64,000 nt of DNA from Streptomyces sp. ISL-10 (GTDB lineage Bacteria; Actinomycetota; Actinomycetes; Streptomycetales; Streptomycetaceae). The notes beneath the pieces are model-generated. The model was given only the letters and a program-made list of their open reading frames with translations, was not told the origin of the DNA and ran no database searches. Shown here piece after piece: positions 42,378 to 50,836 of the stretch. Each line of letters opens with the position of its first letter. The first letter of the stretch is position 1. A program made the position numbers and the translations under genes. The stretch lies in the NCBI RefSeq assembly GCF_018614575.1, contig NZ_JAGGOJ010000028.1, positions 62,001-126,000 of the forward strand. Direction: 5' to 3'.

Positions 42378-43259
42378 ATGAGCACCGCTCGCCTCTCCCC
42401 CCGGCAACCCGCCTCGTCCAGGCCACGCAGCGGAATGCGTGCGGCAGTGCTGGGCTCGCCCGTCGCGCACTCCCTCTCCCCCGTACTGCACCGCGCCGCC
42501 TATGCCGCCCTCGGCCTTGCGTGGTCGTACTCGTCCGTCGAGTGCGACGAAAAAGGGCTGCCCGCGCTGCTGGACTCGCTCGACGAGTCGTGGGCGGGGC
42601 TGTCCCTGACCATGCCGCTGAAGCGCGCGGTGCTGCCGCACGTCGACGAGGTGACGCCGCTGGCGCTGGACGTCGGCGGCGCGAACACCGTGGTGCTGCG
42701 CGACGGCAGGCGGTACGGCGACAACACCGACGTCCACGGCATCGTCACCGCGCTGCGCGAGGAGGACCTGGGCGGCGACGGCCGGCCCGACGCCGTGATC
42801 CTGGGCGGCGGCGCGACCGCGTGCTCGGCGCTGGCGGCGCTGAGGGAGCTCGGGCAGACCGACATCCCGGTCGTCGTACGGGAGCTCAGCCGCGGTGCCC
42901 TGGTGTGCGCGGCCGCCACGCGGCTCGGTGTGGCCGTGCGCTTCCACACGTTCGACAAGCTGGGCGACGCCCTCGCCGGCGCGCGCCTGGTCGTCTCCAC
43001 TCTGCCGCAGGGCGCGGCCGATCCGTACGCCGGAGCGATCGCGCGCAGCGGCGCCGACGTCTTCGACGTCGTGTACACGAGCTGGCCGACGCGGCTCGCG
43101 AGGGCCGCACGCTTCGGCGGCGCACGCTCGGTCGGCGGGCACGCGATGCTGCTGCATCAGGCGGTCCGTCAGGTCGAGTTGATGACCGGTCGCTCGGACG
43201 TGCCGGTTGAGGACATGCGCCGCGCCGTGGGCACGGAGATCGACCGAAGGGCCGCCTAG
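42378..43259 (+). CDS. aroE: Shikimate dehydrogenase, cluster copy
   Basis: 293 residues: VLGSPVAHSLSPVLHRAAYAALG, catalytic Lys in GLSLTMPLKRAVL, DVGGANTVVL, GDNTDVHGIVTAL (shikimate-binding Asp), the NADP motif ILGGGATACSALAAL and GGHAMLLHQAVRQVELMTG. Reduces 3-dehydroshikimate to shikimate. ATG 42378 has AAGGAG. It is the only shikimate-pathway gene of the cluster on the plus strand, next to a transposon remnant, so it may have been inserted or inverted. Confidence 0.95.
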   Translation: MSTARLSPRQPASSRPRSGMRAAVLGSPVAHSLSPVLHRAAYAALGLAWSYSSVECDEKGLPALLDSLDESWAGLSLTMPLKRAVLPHVDEVTPLALDVGGANTVVLRDGRRYGDNTDVHGIVTALREEDLGGDGRPDAVILGGGATACSALAALRELGQTDIPVVVRELSRGALVCAAATRLGVAVRFHTFDKLGDALAGARLVVSTLPQGAADPYAGAIARSGADVFDVVYTSWPTRLARAARFGGARSVGGHAMLLHQAVRQVELMTGRSDVPVEDMRRAVGTEIDRRAA

Positions 43260-43380
43260 ACCCTCTCTCCGGGACCTCGCCGCAGGCAAGCGCGCGCGGG
43301 AGGAACCCGGGGCGGGCACGCCGGAGCCGCAGCGCGGGGAACGCCGCGGGCCGGGTCCGGGGCTCATCGGCCCCGGCCGC

Positions 43381-44580
43381 TCAGGCGGAGCGGATCAGGC
43401 TGCGTGCACTGCGCTCTTCCTGGTGGCGTGCGGCGGAGAGCGTCACGATGGCGTGCGCCACGGAGCTGAGCGTGACATGACGGTGCCAGCCGCCGAACGT
43501 ACGGCCCTCGAAGTCCCGTACGCCGACCCGGGTGCTGATCTCGGCGAAGTCGTGCTCGACCCGTTCGGTGAGCCTGCCGAGCCTCAGCAGCACGGCGGGC
43601 GGTGCGTCGGTCAGGTTGGTCAGCCACAGCTCCCCCGGCTGCCGCTCCCATCCCGACCAGGCACCCGCCAGTTGCAGCGGCAGCCCGCCGCCCGGAGCGG
43701 GCAGGCTGACCCGCGTACCGGTCACGAGCGCCGAACGGTTGATCGAGCTGTTCGGATCGACCCAGCCGACCTGCCGGGACGCCTTCTTCACCCACTCGAT
43801 CAACTGCTGGGCCTGGAGACGTCGTTCGGCGTGTCCGGTGGACAGCGTGTCGTTGGGCACGAGCAGGGTCGTGCCGCCAATGCGCAGGACGAACGGGACA
43901 CCCTTGCGCGCGAAGTTCCGCGCGAGCACGGCCGCGTCGTGGTCGCGTGCGTCCATCACCACCGGGCGGCAGCGCAGTCCCCAGGCGCGCAGCGGTTCCA
44001 GGACGGTGTGCAGGGCGACGGCGCCGGGATCGGCCTCGCCCTCGCCGTCGGGTATCTCCGCGCGCCTGCGCCGTTCCTTGTCCTGGAGCCAGTCCGTCGG
44101 GAGGATCAGCCGCCAGTTGATGGGTGCGCTCTGCTCCTCGTTGGCCAGCCAGACGCCGTAGGACTTCTGGCTGTTGACGACCCGGCCGAGCTGCGGCACG
44201 AAGGACTCCTCGACCCCCACCGTGTGCTCACCGGTCTTGACCACGTACATCGGCCGGACCACCCAGGCGTGCGGCAGCAGCGTCCGGTCCAGGTGGCCGG
44301 CCAGTGCTCTGCGGACCGCGAGCCAGTCCCACGAAGACTTGCTGATGAAGTGGTGCAGCCGCTGCTCGGCAGCTCCCCCGCCGATCACCGAGGCGATCGA
44401 CCGCATGGACTTGCGCCCGGGAATCGAGAGCAGTCCGGAGATGTACCACTCGCCGCGCTCGCGCTGATCCCGGCGCGGCAGTGACGTGAGCATGCGCTTG
44501 GAGAACTCGGTCACGAAGTTGTCGTCGACATCGCCCCAGGCGATGTCCGGTCGTCCTTCCCTGTGCCTGGTCCCTTCCAC
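43381..44580 (-). CDS. IS701-family transposase homologue, probably domesticated (cluster regulator?)
   Basis: About 399 residues. The DDE_5 (IS701) scaffold is recognisable: RGEWYISGLLSIPGRKSMRS, SQKSYGVWLANEEQSAPINW, LILPTDWLQDKERRRRAEIP, and PVVMDARDHDAAVLARNFARKG. The segment expected to carry the first catalytic Asp (DDT..KKG..SVGV) reads MYVVKTGEHTVGV, without acid. There are no terminal inverted repeats. I chose GTG 44580 (GGAAGGGGG upstream); the frame is open to 44667, but that overlaps an ARE-like box. Perhaps a DNA-binding regulator. Confidence 0.75.
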   Translation of the reverse strand: MEGTRHREGRPDIAWGDVDDNFVTEFSKRMLTSLPRRDQRERGEWYISGLLSIPGRKSMRSIASVIGGGAAEQRLHHFISKSSWDWLAVRRALAGHLDRTLLPHAWVVRPMYVVKTGEHTVGVEESFVPQLGRVVNSQKSYGVWLANEEQSAPINWRLILPTDWLQDKERRRRAEIPDGEGEADPGAVALHTVLEPLRAWGLRCRPVVMDARDHDAAVLARNFARKGVPFVLRIGGTTLLVPNDTLSTGHAERRLQAQQLIEWVKKASRQVGWVDPNSSINRSALVTGTRVSLPAPGGGLPLQLAGAWSGWERQPGELWLTNLTDAPPAVLLRLGRLTERVEHDFAEISTRVGVRDFEGRTFGGWHRHVTLSSVAHAIVTLSAARHQEERSARSLIRSA

Positions 44581-44670
44581 AGGGCCCCCTTCCCTGGATG
44601 CGACCTGGTCAGCGGACTCGGTGCGGGCTCGCCGCGGAGTGCCTGACCTGGCCAACTCGACCACCATACC

Positions 44671-44688
44671 AAACCACGCAGTCGGTTT
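44671..44688. promoter_or_regulatory. ARE-like box 4 upstream of the IS701-like gene
   Basis: AAACC-ACGCAGTC-GGTTT, with the same 8-bp spacing as boxes at 26 kb. A second GTCGGTTTTTT half-site lies at 44845-44855. Confidence 0.6.
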
Positions 44689-44981
44689 TTATTCGAAACA
44701 GGCCAGTCACAGTTCGTCAGGTCAAGGGGGTGGGCCCTTGGCATATGCAGACAGGGCGACGGGGGAAGAAGGCAACGGGCAGCTCAAAGCCCCGAGTGGG
44801 TCACCGCACAGCGGCCCTCTCGGGGCTCCAAAACAAGGATGATGGTCGGTTTTTTGTCAGTCGCTGGTCACCGAAAACTCGTCGTGCACTTCTTCCGTAC
44901 CGCGCATGCTGTGAATCTCCCGGCCGGCCGTCGGAGGACGCCGGTCCGGGGGGCGCCGGCCGGGCGGCCTCCGCACGGCGC

Positions 44982-46100
44982 TCACGAGCTCATCCGGCGA
45001 TACGCCTCGTCCTGCAGCGCCCCCTCCGGGTCGTGCAGCAGACCGGGCCTGCCGATGGCGTCGAGCACGACCAGCGGCGCCGCGTCGTCCCCGGAGCCGG
45101 CCGTCAGGACCTTCCGCAGCCCGGCCCATGCCTCGCGCGGGTACGACGTGGGCAGTCCGACGGCGGCGAGCACCTCGCGGTGGCGTTCCACGGACTCGTC
45201 GTCCAGCCGGTCCGCGAGCCGGGCCAGTTCGGCGGCGAAGACCATGCCCACGGCCAGGGCGTGCCCCGGCGGTACGCGGTAGTGCTCCACGCGCTCGATC
45301 GCTCGGCCGAGGGTGTGCCCGTAGGCGAGGCTCCACGCCGCCTCGCCGTCCTGCCGGCCGAGGGCGGCGGTCTTGACCCGTACGGCGCGCTCGATCAGTC
45401 CGGCGGCGTCGCAGCCGGCCGGACGGGTGGCCCGCACCGGATCCGCGGCGATCAGGTCCAGGATCACGGGGTCGCCCACGAAGCCCGCCTTGATCATCTC
45501 GGCGAGCCCGCCGAGATGCCCCCCTTCGGGGACCGTCGCGAGCAGCTCCGGATCGCAGACCACCCCCGCCGGCGGATGCCACACGCCCACCAACTCCCGG
45601 CCTTCGGGCACGTTGATGCCGGCGGCGCCGCCGACGGCCGCGTCGACCATGCCGAGCAGCGTCGTCGGCACCAGGACCAGCGGCACACCGCGCCGCCAGG
45701 TCGCCGCGGCGAAGCCGGCGAGGTCCAGCGTCGCGCCGCCGCCGAAGGCGACCACGACGTCCGCGCCGGTGACCCCGGCCGCGGCCAACCGGGACCAGAC
45801 GCCGGCCAGGACGCCGATCTGCTTGGCCGACTCGCCCTGCGGGATCTGGAGCACGGCGACACGGCGGTCGTCGGCCTCCAGCGCCGCGCGGATCGACCGC
45901 ACCTGACAGCTCAGGGACTCGTCGATGACGAGGGCGACCGTCTTCGCCCGCTCCGGAAGAAGGCTGATGACCGCGGAGGCGGCCTTCTGGCCGATCAGCA
46001 CGTCGTACGGCCGCTCACCGCCCGCTCTGACGCGCAGCGGATGCCGCCCGCCGAGCGCCTCGGGAGAGGCGGGCACGAGACCTGGGAATACGGTGCTCAC
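44982..46100 (-). CDS. aroB: 3-dehydroquinate synthase, cluster copy
   Basis: 372 residues: VALVIDESL, ADVVVAFGGGATLDLAGFAAATWRRGVP (NAD binding), PTTLLGMVDAAVGGAAGINVPEGRELVGVWHPP, EMIKAGFVGD and the zinc His motif SLAYGHTLGRAIE. Converts DAHP to 3-dehydroquinate. Some residues differ from housekeeping AroB (GGAAGIN for GGKTGVN), so the lysine that normally binds substrate is missing; activity should be checked. GTG 46100 overlaps the aroK stop codon (GTGA). Confidence 0.92.
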   Translation of the reverse strand: MSTVFPGLVPASPEALGGRHPLRVRAGGERPYDVLIGQKAASAVISLLPERAKTVALVIDESLSCQVRSIRAALEADDRRVAVLQIPQGESAKQIGVLAGVWSRLAAAGVTGADVVVAFGGGATLDLAGFAAATWRRGVPLVLVPTTLLGMVDAAVGGAAGINVPEGRELVGVWHPPAGVVCDPELLATVPEGGHLGGLAEMIKAGFVGDPVILDLIAADPVRATRPAGCDAAGLIERAVRVKTAALGRQDGEAAWSLAYGHTLGRAIERVEHYRVPPGHALAVGMVFAAELARLADRLDDESVERHREVLAAVGLPTSYPREAWAGLRKVLTAGSGDDAAPLVVLDAIGRPGLLHDPEGALQDEAYRRMSS

Positions 46101-46660
46101 ACGGGCTCCTTCGCTCGTGGGAAGGCCCCCGCGGACCGCCCGGAGAGCAGCGCGGCGATCCGGCCGGCCACCTCCTCGGGGCGCTCCCCGGTCCCCACCG
46201 TCACGGTGTGGCGGGCCAGTCTGCGGTAGATCGGTGTGCGTACGCCGAGAACCGTGCGCAGCCGTCCGTCCGGGTCGTCGGCGAGCAGCGGACGGCTCGA
46301 CGCGTCGCCGATGCGGGCCAGCAACTGCTCCAGCGGCACGGCGAGATGGACGACCGTGTGCGAGCGCAGCGCCTGCTGCACCGAGGAGTCCAGAACCGAC
46401 CCGCCGCCGAGCGCGAGGACGCCCGCGTGGGTGGCCAGCGCACGGTGCACCGCGGCCCGCTCCAGCAGCCGGAAGTGCGCCTCACCCGTGCGGTGCAGGA
46501 TGTCGGGGATCGCCCTGCCCGCCGCCGCCTCCAGGTCGGCGTCCGTGTCCCGGAAGCCGACGCCGAACAGGCCGGCGAGCAGCCGCCCCACCGTGGTCTT
46601 CCCCGCACCCGGCGCGCCGATGAGCACGGCGGCGGGACGGCGGTCAGGACGCGAGGGCAC
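46097..46660 (-). CDS. aroK: Shikimate kinase, cluster copy
   Basis: About 187 residues: Walker A LIGAPGAGKTTVGRLLAG, shikimate-binding FRDTDADLEAAAGRAIPDIL, GGGSVLD and the lid region RPLLADDP. Phosphorylates shikimate with ATP. I used GTG 46660, which overlaps the end of the preceding gene by 17 nt; a GTG at 46696 is also in frame. Ribosome sites are weak for both, consistent with translational coupling. Confidence 0.92.
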   Translation of the reverse strand: MPSRPDRRPAAVLIGAPGAGKTTVGRLLAGLFGVGFRDTDADLEAAAGRAIPDILHRTGEAHFRLLERAAVHRALATHAGVLALGGGSVLDSSVQQALRSHTVVHLAVPLEQLLARIGDASSRPLLADDPDGRLRTVLGVRTPIYRRLARHTVTVGTGERPEEVAGRIAALLSGRSAGAFPRAKEPV

Positions 46661-46976
46661 GGCCGTGTCCGGCGAGCGAGTCCAGGGTGTGCACACCCTG
46701 GACGGTGGCCTCCACGTCGAAGGCGTGGCGGTGACCGGGCGGTGCTCCGATGATCTCGGCCGCGCGGGTGGGGATCGGCTGGGCGGCCGCCTCGGCGGAC
46801 TCCCACAGGAAGATCGCTCCCCAGCGCTGGCCGGCCTCGTCGGAGATCCAGGTCTTGAGCACCAGTCCGGGGACGGCCGCGAACCGGTCCACGGCCTCGT
46901 CCCGGAGGAATTCGCGCAGCCCGGCTATGGTGCGGCCGGTGCCCGCGAGCTCCCACCAGACGACTACGGCATGCAT
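46644..46976 (-). CDS. Antibiotic-biosynthesis-monooxygenase/YdhR-like small protein
   Basis: 110 residues of a dimeric ferredoxin-like alpha/beta-barrel type: VVVWWELAGTGRTIAGLREF, AVPGLVLKTWISDEAGQRWG, AIFLWESAEAAAQPIPTRAA. Similar in plan to YdhR and ABM proteins, which act on quinols or as cofactor-free monooxygenases, so oxidation of an aminophenol is conceivable. ATG 46976 has GGAGG 9 nt ahead. First of a coupled three-gene set with aroK and aroB; a 23-bp tandem repeat lies in its leader. Confidence 0.7.
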   Translation of the reverse strand: MHAVVVWWELAGTGRTIAGLREFLRDEAVDRFAAVPGLVLKTWISDEAGQRWGAIFLWESAEAAAQPIPTRAAEIIGAPPGHRHAFDVEATVQGVHTLDSLAGHGRALAS

Positions 46977-47037
46977 GGCTGTTCCTCCTCGGCGGTGAAC
47001 ACCCGCCTGTGTCGGGTCTGTTGTCCGGTCCGTTGTC

Positions 47038-47106
47038 CGGTCTGTTCTCGGTCTGCTGTGCGGTCTGTTCTCGGTCTGCTGTGCGGTCTGTTCTCGGTCT
47101 GCTGTC
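47038..47106. repeat. 23-bp tandem repeat upstream of the ABM-aroK-aroB genes
   Basis: Three units (47038-47060, 47061-47083, 47084-47106; CGGTCTGTTCTCGGTCTGCT plus GTG/GTC) with degenerate copies on both sides (from about 47013 to 47130). The unit is not a multiple of three, so it is non-coding. It fills most of the 277-bp gap after phzE. Confidence 0.9.
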
Positions 47107-47253
47107 CGGTCTGCTGTCGGTCTGTGGAGCAGCGGCCGCGGGCGGGGTGTCAGGGGGAGGGAACACACGCCCGCGGTCCGCCGTCCGTGCCGGTCCGGCG
47201 GCGGGGGATGACGCCGGACCGGCGGGCCGACCGGGGCAGGAACTGCCCCTGGA

Positions 47254-49137
47254 TCAGTCGGCCGTCAGGGGGGTGAGCAGATCACCGATGATCCGCACGC
47301 CGTCCTCGGTCAGGATCGATTCCGGGTGGAACTGCACCGAGCGGAAGCCCGGTCCGCGCAGTCCGTGCACTTCGCCGGTCGCCGGGTCCCGGCTCACGCC
47401 GACGGGTGCCCCGATGAGCTCGGGCCGCACGGTCTCGGTGGCGCTGCGCGCGGCGAAGGTGTTGTAGAAGCCCACCTGTTCGGGCCTGCCGAACAGGTCG
47501 ATCTTCCGCTGCACGCCCTGGTTGGGCCGGTCCCTGCGGACCAGGTCGAGGCCGAGGATCGTGCTGAGCACCTGATGGCTCAGGCACACCGAGAGGAACG
47601 GGATGCCCTTCGCCAGCAGTTCCCTGGTCGCGCCGTGCAGGTGGGCGATCTTCGGGTGGTCCACATCGCGCGGATCGCCGGGGCCGGGCCCGAGCACGAC
47701 CAGGTCGCGTCCGTCGAAGGTGTACTCCTCGTCGAAGCGCCGGACCGTCACCTCCATGCCCAGCGAGCGCAGCTGGTGCGCCAGCATGCCTGTGAAGGTG
47801 TCCTCGGCGTCGACGACGAGGACCTTCCGGCCGGCGAGCGCGGGCACCGTGCGGTCCCGGGCGCCCGGCTCCTGGAGCCAGTACGCCGAGATCGACCGGT
47901 TGCGCTGGTCCAGCGCGGCCAGCACGTCCGGGTGCCGGGCGAGCCCGGTCTCGGTCGCGCCGAGCGCGGCGAGCAGCCCGGACGCCTTGGCGCGCGTCTC
48001 GGCCACCTCGGACTCCGGCTTGGAGTCCCTGACCAGCGTGGCGCCGACGCCGATGGTGACCCGGCCGGCGGCGGAGATCTCCGCGGTCCTGATCATGATG
48101 GCCGAGTCCAGGGTCGGGCCGCCCTCGGCGTCCCGGCCGATGAGGGCCAGCACCCCGCTGTAGTAACCACGGCCCTGGGGCTCGTACTTGGCGATCACCT
48201 TCGCCGCGCTCTCCAGCGGGCTGCCGGTAACCGTCGGGGCGAACATGGTGTCGCGCAGGATCTCCCGCGGGTCGCGGGTGCTGCGTCCCTCGATGAAGTA
48301 CTCGGTGTGCGCGAGGCGGGCCATCTCCTTGAGGTAGGGGCCCACCACGCGACCGCCGCCGTCGCAGATCCCGGCCATCATCTTGAGCTCTTCGTCGACC
48401 ACCATGTAGAGCTCGTCGGCCTCCTTCGGGTCGGCGAGGAAGGCGGTCACGCCCTCCAGCGTCGGTCCGGTGGCCGGATAGCGGTAGGTGCCGCTGATGG
48501 GATTCATCACGGCGGTGCCGCCGTGCAGGCTCACGTGCCGCTCAGGGCTGGCGCCGACGAACGTACGGTCGCCGGTGTGCACGACGAACGTCCAGTAGGC
48601 ACCGCGCTCGCCCTCGAGCAGGCGGCGGAAGAAGGTCAGCGCGGCCGTCGGGGACCAGTCGCCGATATCCGCGACGAAGGACCTTCGGATGACGAAGTTG
48701 GCGCCCTCACCGGTGCCGATCTCCTCGGCGAGGATCTCCCGCACGGTCTGTGCGTAGGTGTCGTCGTCGACGTCGAAGGCGCCTTCCGACACCGAGATGG
48801 CCTGGTCCGGCAGCCGGTCCAGCACCTCCAGCAGCGGCACGGAATCCTGGTCGCGCACGGACAGGGTGATCAGCGGGGCGCCGTCGTCAGCCGCCGCGTA
48901 ACCGCGCTCGGTGATCTGGCGGTAGGGCACGACCACGAGCACGTCGTGCTCGGCGCGCCCGGTGCCGGCCATCCGTACACCGCCGCTGGAGGGCACGTCC
49001 GCGAGCACGGTCGGCGTGGACAGCTCGCCGATGAGCACGTCGACCCGGTCCGCACCGGCCGCCTCGGGGCGGTGCAGCAGAGCGAAGGGAGGCGGATCCG
49101 CCGCCAGGACCAGATCCAGGATGGTGTCGTCGGTCAT
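47254..49137 (-). CDS. phzE: 2-amino-2-deoxyisochorismate (ADIC) synthase, PhzE-type fused synthase-amidotransferase
   Basis: 627 residues. The N-terminal anthranilate-synthase-I-like domain (about 1-400) includes RTFVGASPERHVSLHGGTAVMNPISGTYR, DEELKMMAGICDGGGRV and YYSGVLALIGRD. A type 1 glutamine amidotransferase domain follows (about 425-627), with nucleophile Cys518 in FLSVCLSHQVLS and the partner pair in QFHPESIL. Aminates chorismate to ADIC without lyase activity. It overlaps phzD by 4 nt (ATGA). With PhzD and the downstream dehydrogenase it predicts 3-hydroxyanthranilate. Confidence 0.95.
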   Translation of the reverse strand: MTDDTILDLVLAADPPPFALLHRPEAAGADRVDVLIGELSTPTVLADVPSSGGVRMAGTGRAEHDVLVVVPYRQITERGYAAADDGAPLITLSVRDQDSVPLLEVLDRLPDQAISVSEGAFDVDDDTYAQTVREILAEEIGTGEGANFVIRRSFVADIGDWSPTAALTFFRRLLEGERGAYWTFVVHTGDRTFVGASPERHVSLHGGTAVMNPISGTYRYPATGPTLEGVTAFLADPKEADELYMVVDEELKMMAGICDGGGRVVGPYLKEMARLAHTEYFIEGRSTRDPREILRDTMFAPTVTGSPLESAAKVIAKYEPQGRGYYSGVLALIGRDAEGGPTLDSAIMIRTAEISAAGRVTIGVGATLVRDSKPESEVAETRAKASGLLAALGATETGLARHPDVLAALDQRNRSISAYWLQEPGARDRTVPALAGRKVLVVDAEDTFTGMLAHQLRSLGMEVTVRRFDEEYTFDGRDLVVLGPGPGDPRDVDHPKIAHLHGATRELLAKGIPFLSVCLSHQVLSTILGLDLVRRDRPNQGVQRKIDLFGRPEQVGFYNTFAARSATETVRPELIGAPVGVSRDPATGEVHGLRGPGFRSVQFHPESILTEDGVRIIGDLLTPLTAD

Positions 49138-49793
49138 CGCGTCCCTCGGCTCTGCGCCGGAGCCAGCTGGTCCAGCACGGTCTTCGTGGTCACGGTCATG
49201 GCGCAGCGCTGCGCCGCGTACTCGAGTGCCATCCGGTGGTACTCGTGGCTGAAGTCCGCGATGGCGTCACCCACGAGGAAGGGCTGGATGTCGTGGGTGA
49301 AGGCGTCCGTGGTCGTCATAAGGATGCCGACGTGCGCGTACACCCCGCAGACGATGAGCTGGTCGCGTCCCGTACTGCGCATCAGGTCGAGCAGGTCGGT
49401 GCGGAAGAAGGCGCTGTAGCGCCACTTGGTGAAGACGGTGTCGCCCTCGGCCGGGGTGAGGCCGTCGACGACCTTCCGGTGCTCCGGCTCCACCGTCATG
49501 CCGGGGCCCCAGAAGTCCTTGAGCAGGCCGCGCTCCTCGTCGGTCATACCGCCCGGCTGGGCGGTGTACGTCACCGGTATGCCGAGTTCCGCGCAGCGCA
49601 CCCGCAAAGCGGTGGCGTTGCGGACCAGGTCGGTCACCGGTGACTCCCCGGCCGGGAACGGCCGCAGGAAATACTTCTGCATATCGTGGATCAGCAGGAC
49701 CGCGCGTTGCGGGTCCACGGTCCACTGCGCGATGTTCTCGGGCATGTCCCCCTGACCCGGCATCGGATAGGGGCTGATCGTGGGCAGAGCCAT
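49134..49793 (-). CDS. phzD: ADIC isochorismatase (DHHA synthase), PhzD-type
   Basis: 219 residues of an isochorismatase hydrolase. The N-terminal extension (MALPTISPYPMPGQGDMPEN) and the catalytic Asp37 in VLLIHDMQKYFL match PhzD, as do DFWGPGMTVEPEHRKVV, the Lys in VFTKWRYSAF and the GVYAHVGILMT loop. Hydrolyses ADIC to trans-2,3-dihydro-3-hydroxyanthranilate (DHHA) and pyruvate. Overlaps phzE by 4 nt; preceded by the DHHA dehydrogenase. Confidence 0.96.
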   Translation of the reverse strand: MALPTISPYPMPGQGDMPENIAQWTVDPQRAVLLIHDMQKYFLRPFPAGESPVTDLVRNATALRVRCAELGIPVTYTAQPGGMTDEERGLLKDFWGPGMTVEPEHRKVVDGLTPAEGDTVFTKWRYSAFFRTDLLDLMRSTGRDQLIVCGVYAHVGILMTTTDAFTHDIQPFLVGDAIADFSHEYHRMALEYAAQRCAMTVTTKTVLDQLAPAQSRGTR

Positions 49794-49829
49794 CCGGGAT
49801 CTTCCTCTCGACTTCTGGGTGACGGACAG

Positions 49830-50615
49830 TCAGTGGCCGAGCGCCGCACCGCCATCGACCGTGAGGTCGTGCATGGTGATGTGCGCGGCACGGTCGGACA
49901 GGAGGAACAGCACGGCGTCGGCGATGTGCGAGGGTGCGGCCAGCCGTCCCATCGGGATGCCGACCCGGAAGGCGCCGGGCACGCCGTCGATCGAAGAGCG
50001 CGCCGCGCTGCCGTCGTCCCACAGGGAGGTCAGCATCGGGGTGTCGGTGGAGCCGGGCGCCACCACGTTGCAGCGGATGCCGTACCGCGCGACCTCGAGG
50101 CCGAGGACCTTGGTGAACATGGTGGACGCGGCCTTGGAGGCCGAGTACGCGGACATGTCCACACGCGCCGTGCCGGCGGCGTTGGAGGCGATCGTGACGA
50201 TCGCTCCGGAGCCCCGGTCGACCATGCGGTTGACCACCGCGCGGGACATGAAGAACACGCCGCTCGTGTTGACCGCGAAGGTGGTGGCCCAGTCGTGGTC
50301 CGTGAGCGCCTTCGCCTTGCCGAGACGGAGCACGCCGGCGCCGTTCACCAGGTACTGGATGCCGCCGAGCTGCTGCTCGACCGCGTCCACCACGGCTTCG
50401 ACGTCCGCGCTGTCCGTGACATCCGCGGGGTAGGCCTCGGCCACCTGCCCCACCGCGCGCAGTTCCTTGGCCAGTTCCTCCAGTGGCTCCAGATTCCGGT
50501 CGACCATGGCGACCGCGGCGCCGTCGGCCGCCAGAGCGCGCACCACTGCTTCGCCGATGCCGCCCGCGGCACCGGTGACGAGGGCTACCTTCTTTTCCGT
50601 CTTGTCGACATTCAT
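49830..50615 (-). CDS. 2,3-dihydro-2,3-dihydroxybenzoate dehydrogenase-like SDR, predicted DHHA dehydrogenase
   Basis: 261 residues: VALVTGAAGGIGEAVVRALA, VNGAGVLRLGKAKALTD, catalytic Ser in IASNAAGTAR, YSASK (YxxxK) and NVVAPGSTDTPMLTSLW, the last highly typical of EntA/DhbA. Beside PhzD this enzyme should oxidise DHHA with NAD+ to 3-hydroxyanthranilate, the route used for 3-hydroxyanthranilate units in benzoxazole-type and related antibiotics. First gene of the dehydrogenase-phzD-phzE operon; 36 nt to phzD. Confidence 0.92.
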   Translation of the reverse strand: MNVDKTEKKVALVTGAAGGIGEAVVRALAADGAAVAMVDRNLEPLEELAKELRAVGQVAEAYPADVTDSADVEAVVDAVEQQLGGIQYLVNGAGVLRLGKAKALTDHDWATTFAVNTSGVFFMSRAVVNRMVDRGSGAIVTIASNAAGTARVDMSAYSASKAASTMFTKVLGLEVARYGIRCNVVAPGSTDTPMLTSLWDDGSAARSSIDGVPGAFRVGIPMGRLAAPSHIADAVLFLLSDRAAHITMHDLTVDGGAALGH

Positions 50616-50649
50616 CGTGGTCCCAAAGCTCGGGGATTGCGGCGGCCAG

Positions 50650-50701
50650 AGCCGCCGGGATTCCGTGGACTGTTGTGCCGCACCACGAAATCCCGGCGGC
50701 T
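50650..50701 (-). terminator. Terminator downstream of DAHP synthase
   Basis: 19-bp arms (50650-50668 and 50683-50701) with one mismatch and a 14-nt loop, between the DAHP synthase stop codon and the dehydrogenase start. Confidence 0.75.
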
Positions 50702-50836
50702 TTCCGCCATTTCCTGCTGCGGATTTACGGGGGGTGCCTTCCGCACGAATTCCGGACCCGTGCGGTTTCTCCAGAGGCGTGCCGGTTGTTGTGTCCGTCA
50801 CTTGTTGCGTTTCGCGCCGTTCCTTGTGCCGGGCGC

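Noticed and set aside
43381..44580. Active insertion sequence
   Set aside because: No terminal inverted repeats or target duplications seen, and the first catalytic acid is replaced.
44835..44852. Fifth ARE-like box upstream of the IS701-like gene
   Set aside because: Only the GGTTT half is good; the partner half matches AAACC at 2 of 5 positions, so it is recorded only as a half-site.
47254..50615. Phenazine biosynthesis cluster
   Set aside because: PhzE and PhzD homologues are present, but PhzF, PhzA/B and PhzG are absent and an EntA-like dehydrogenase takes the next step, so the 3-hydroxyanthranilate route fits better.
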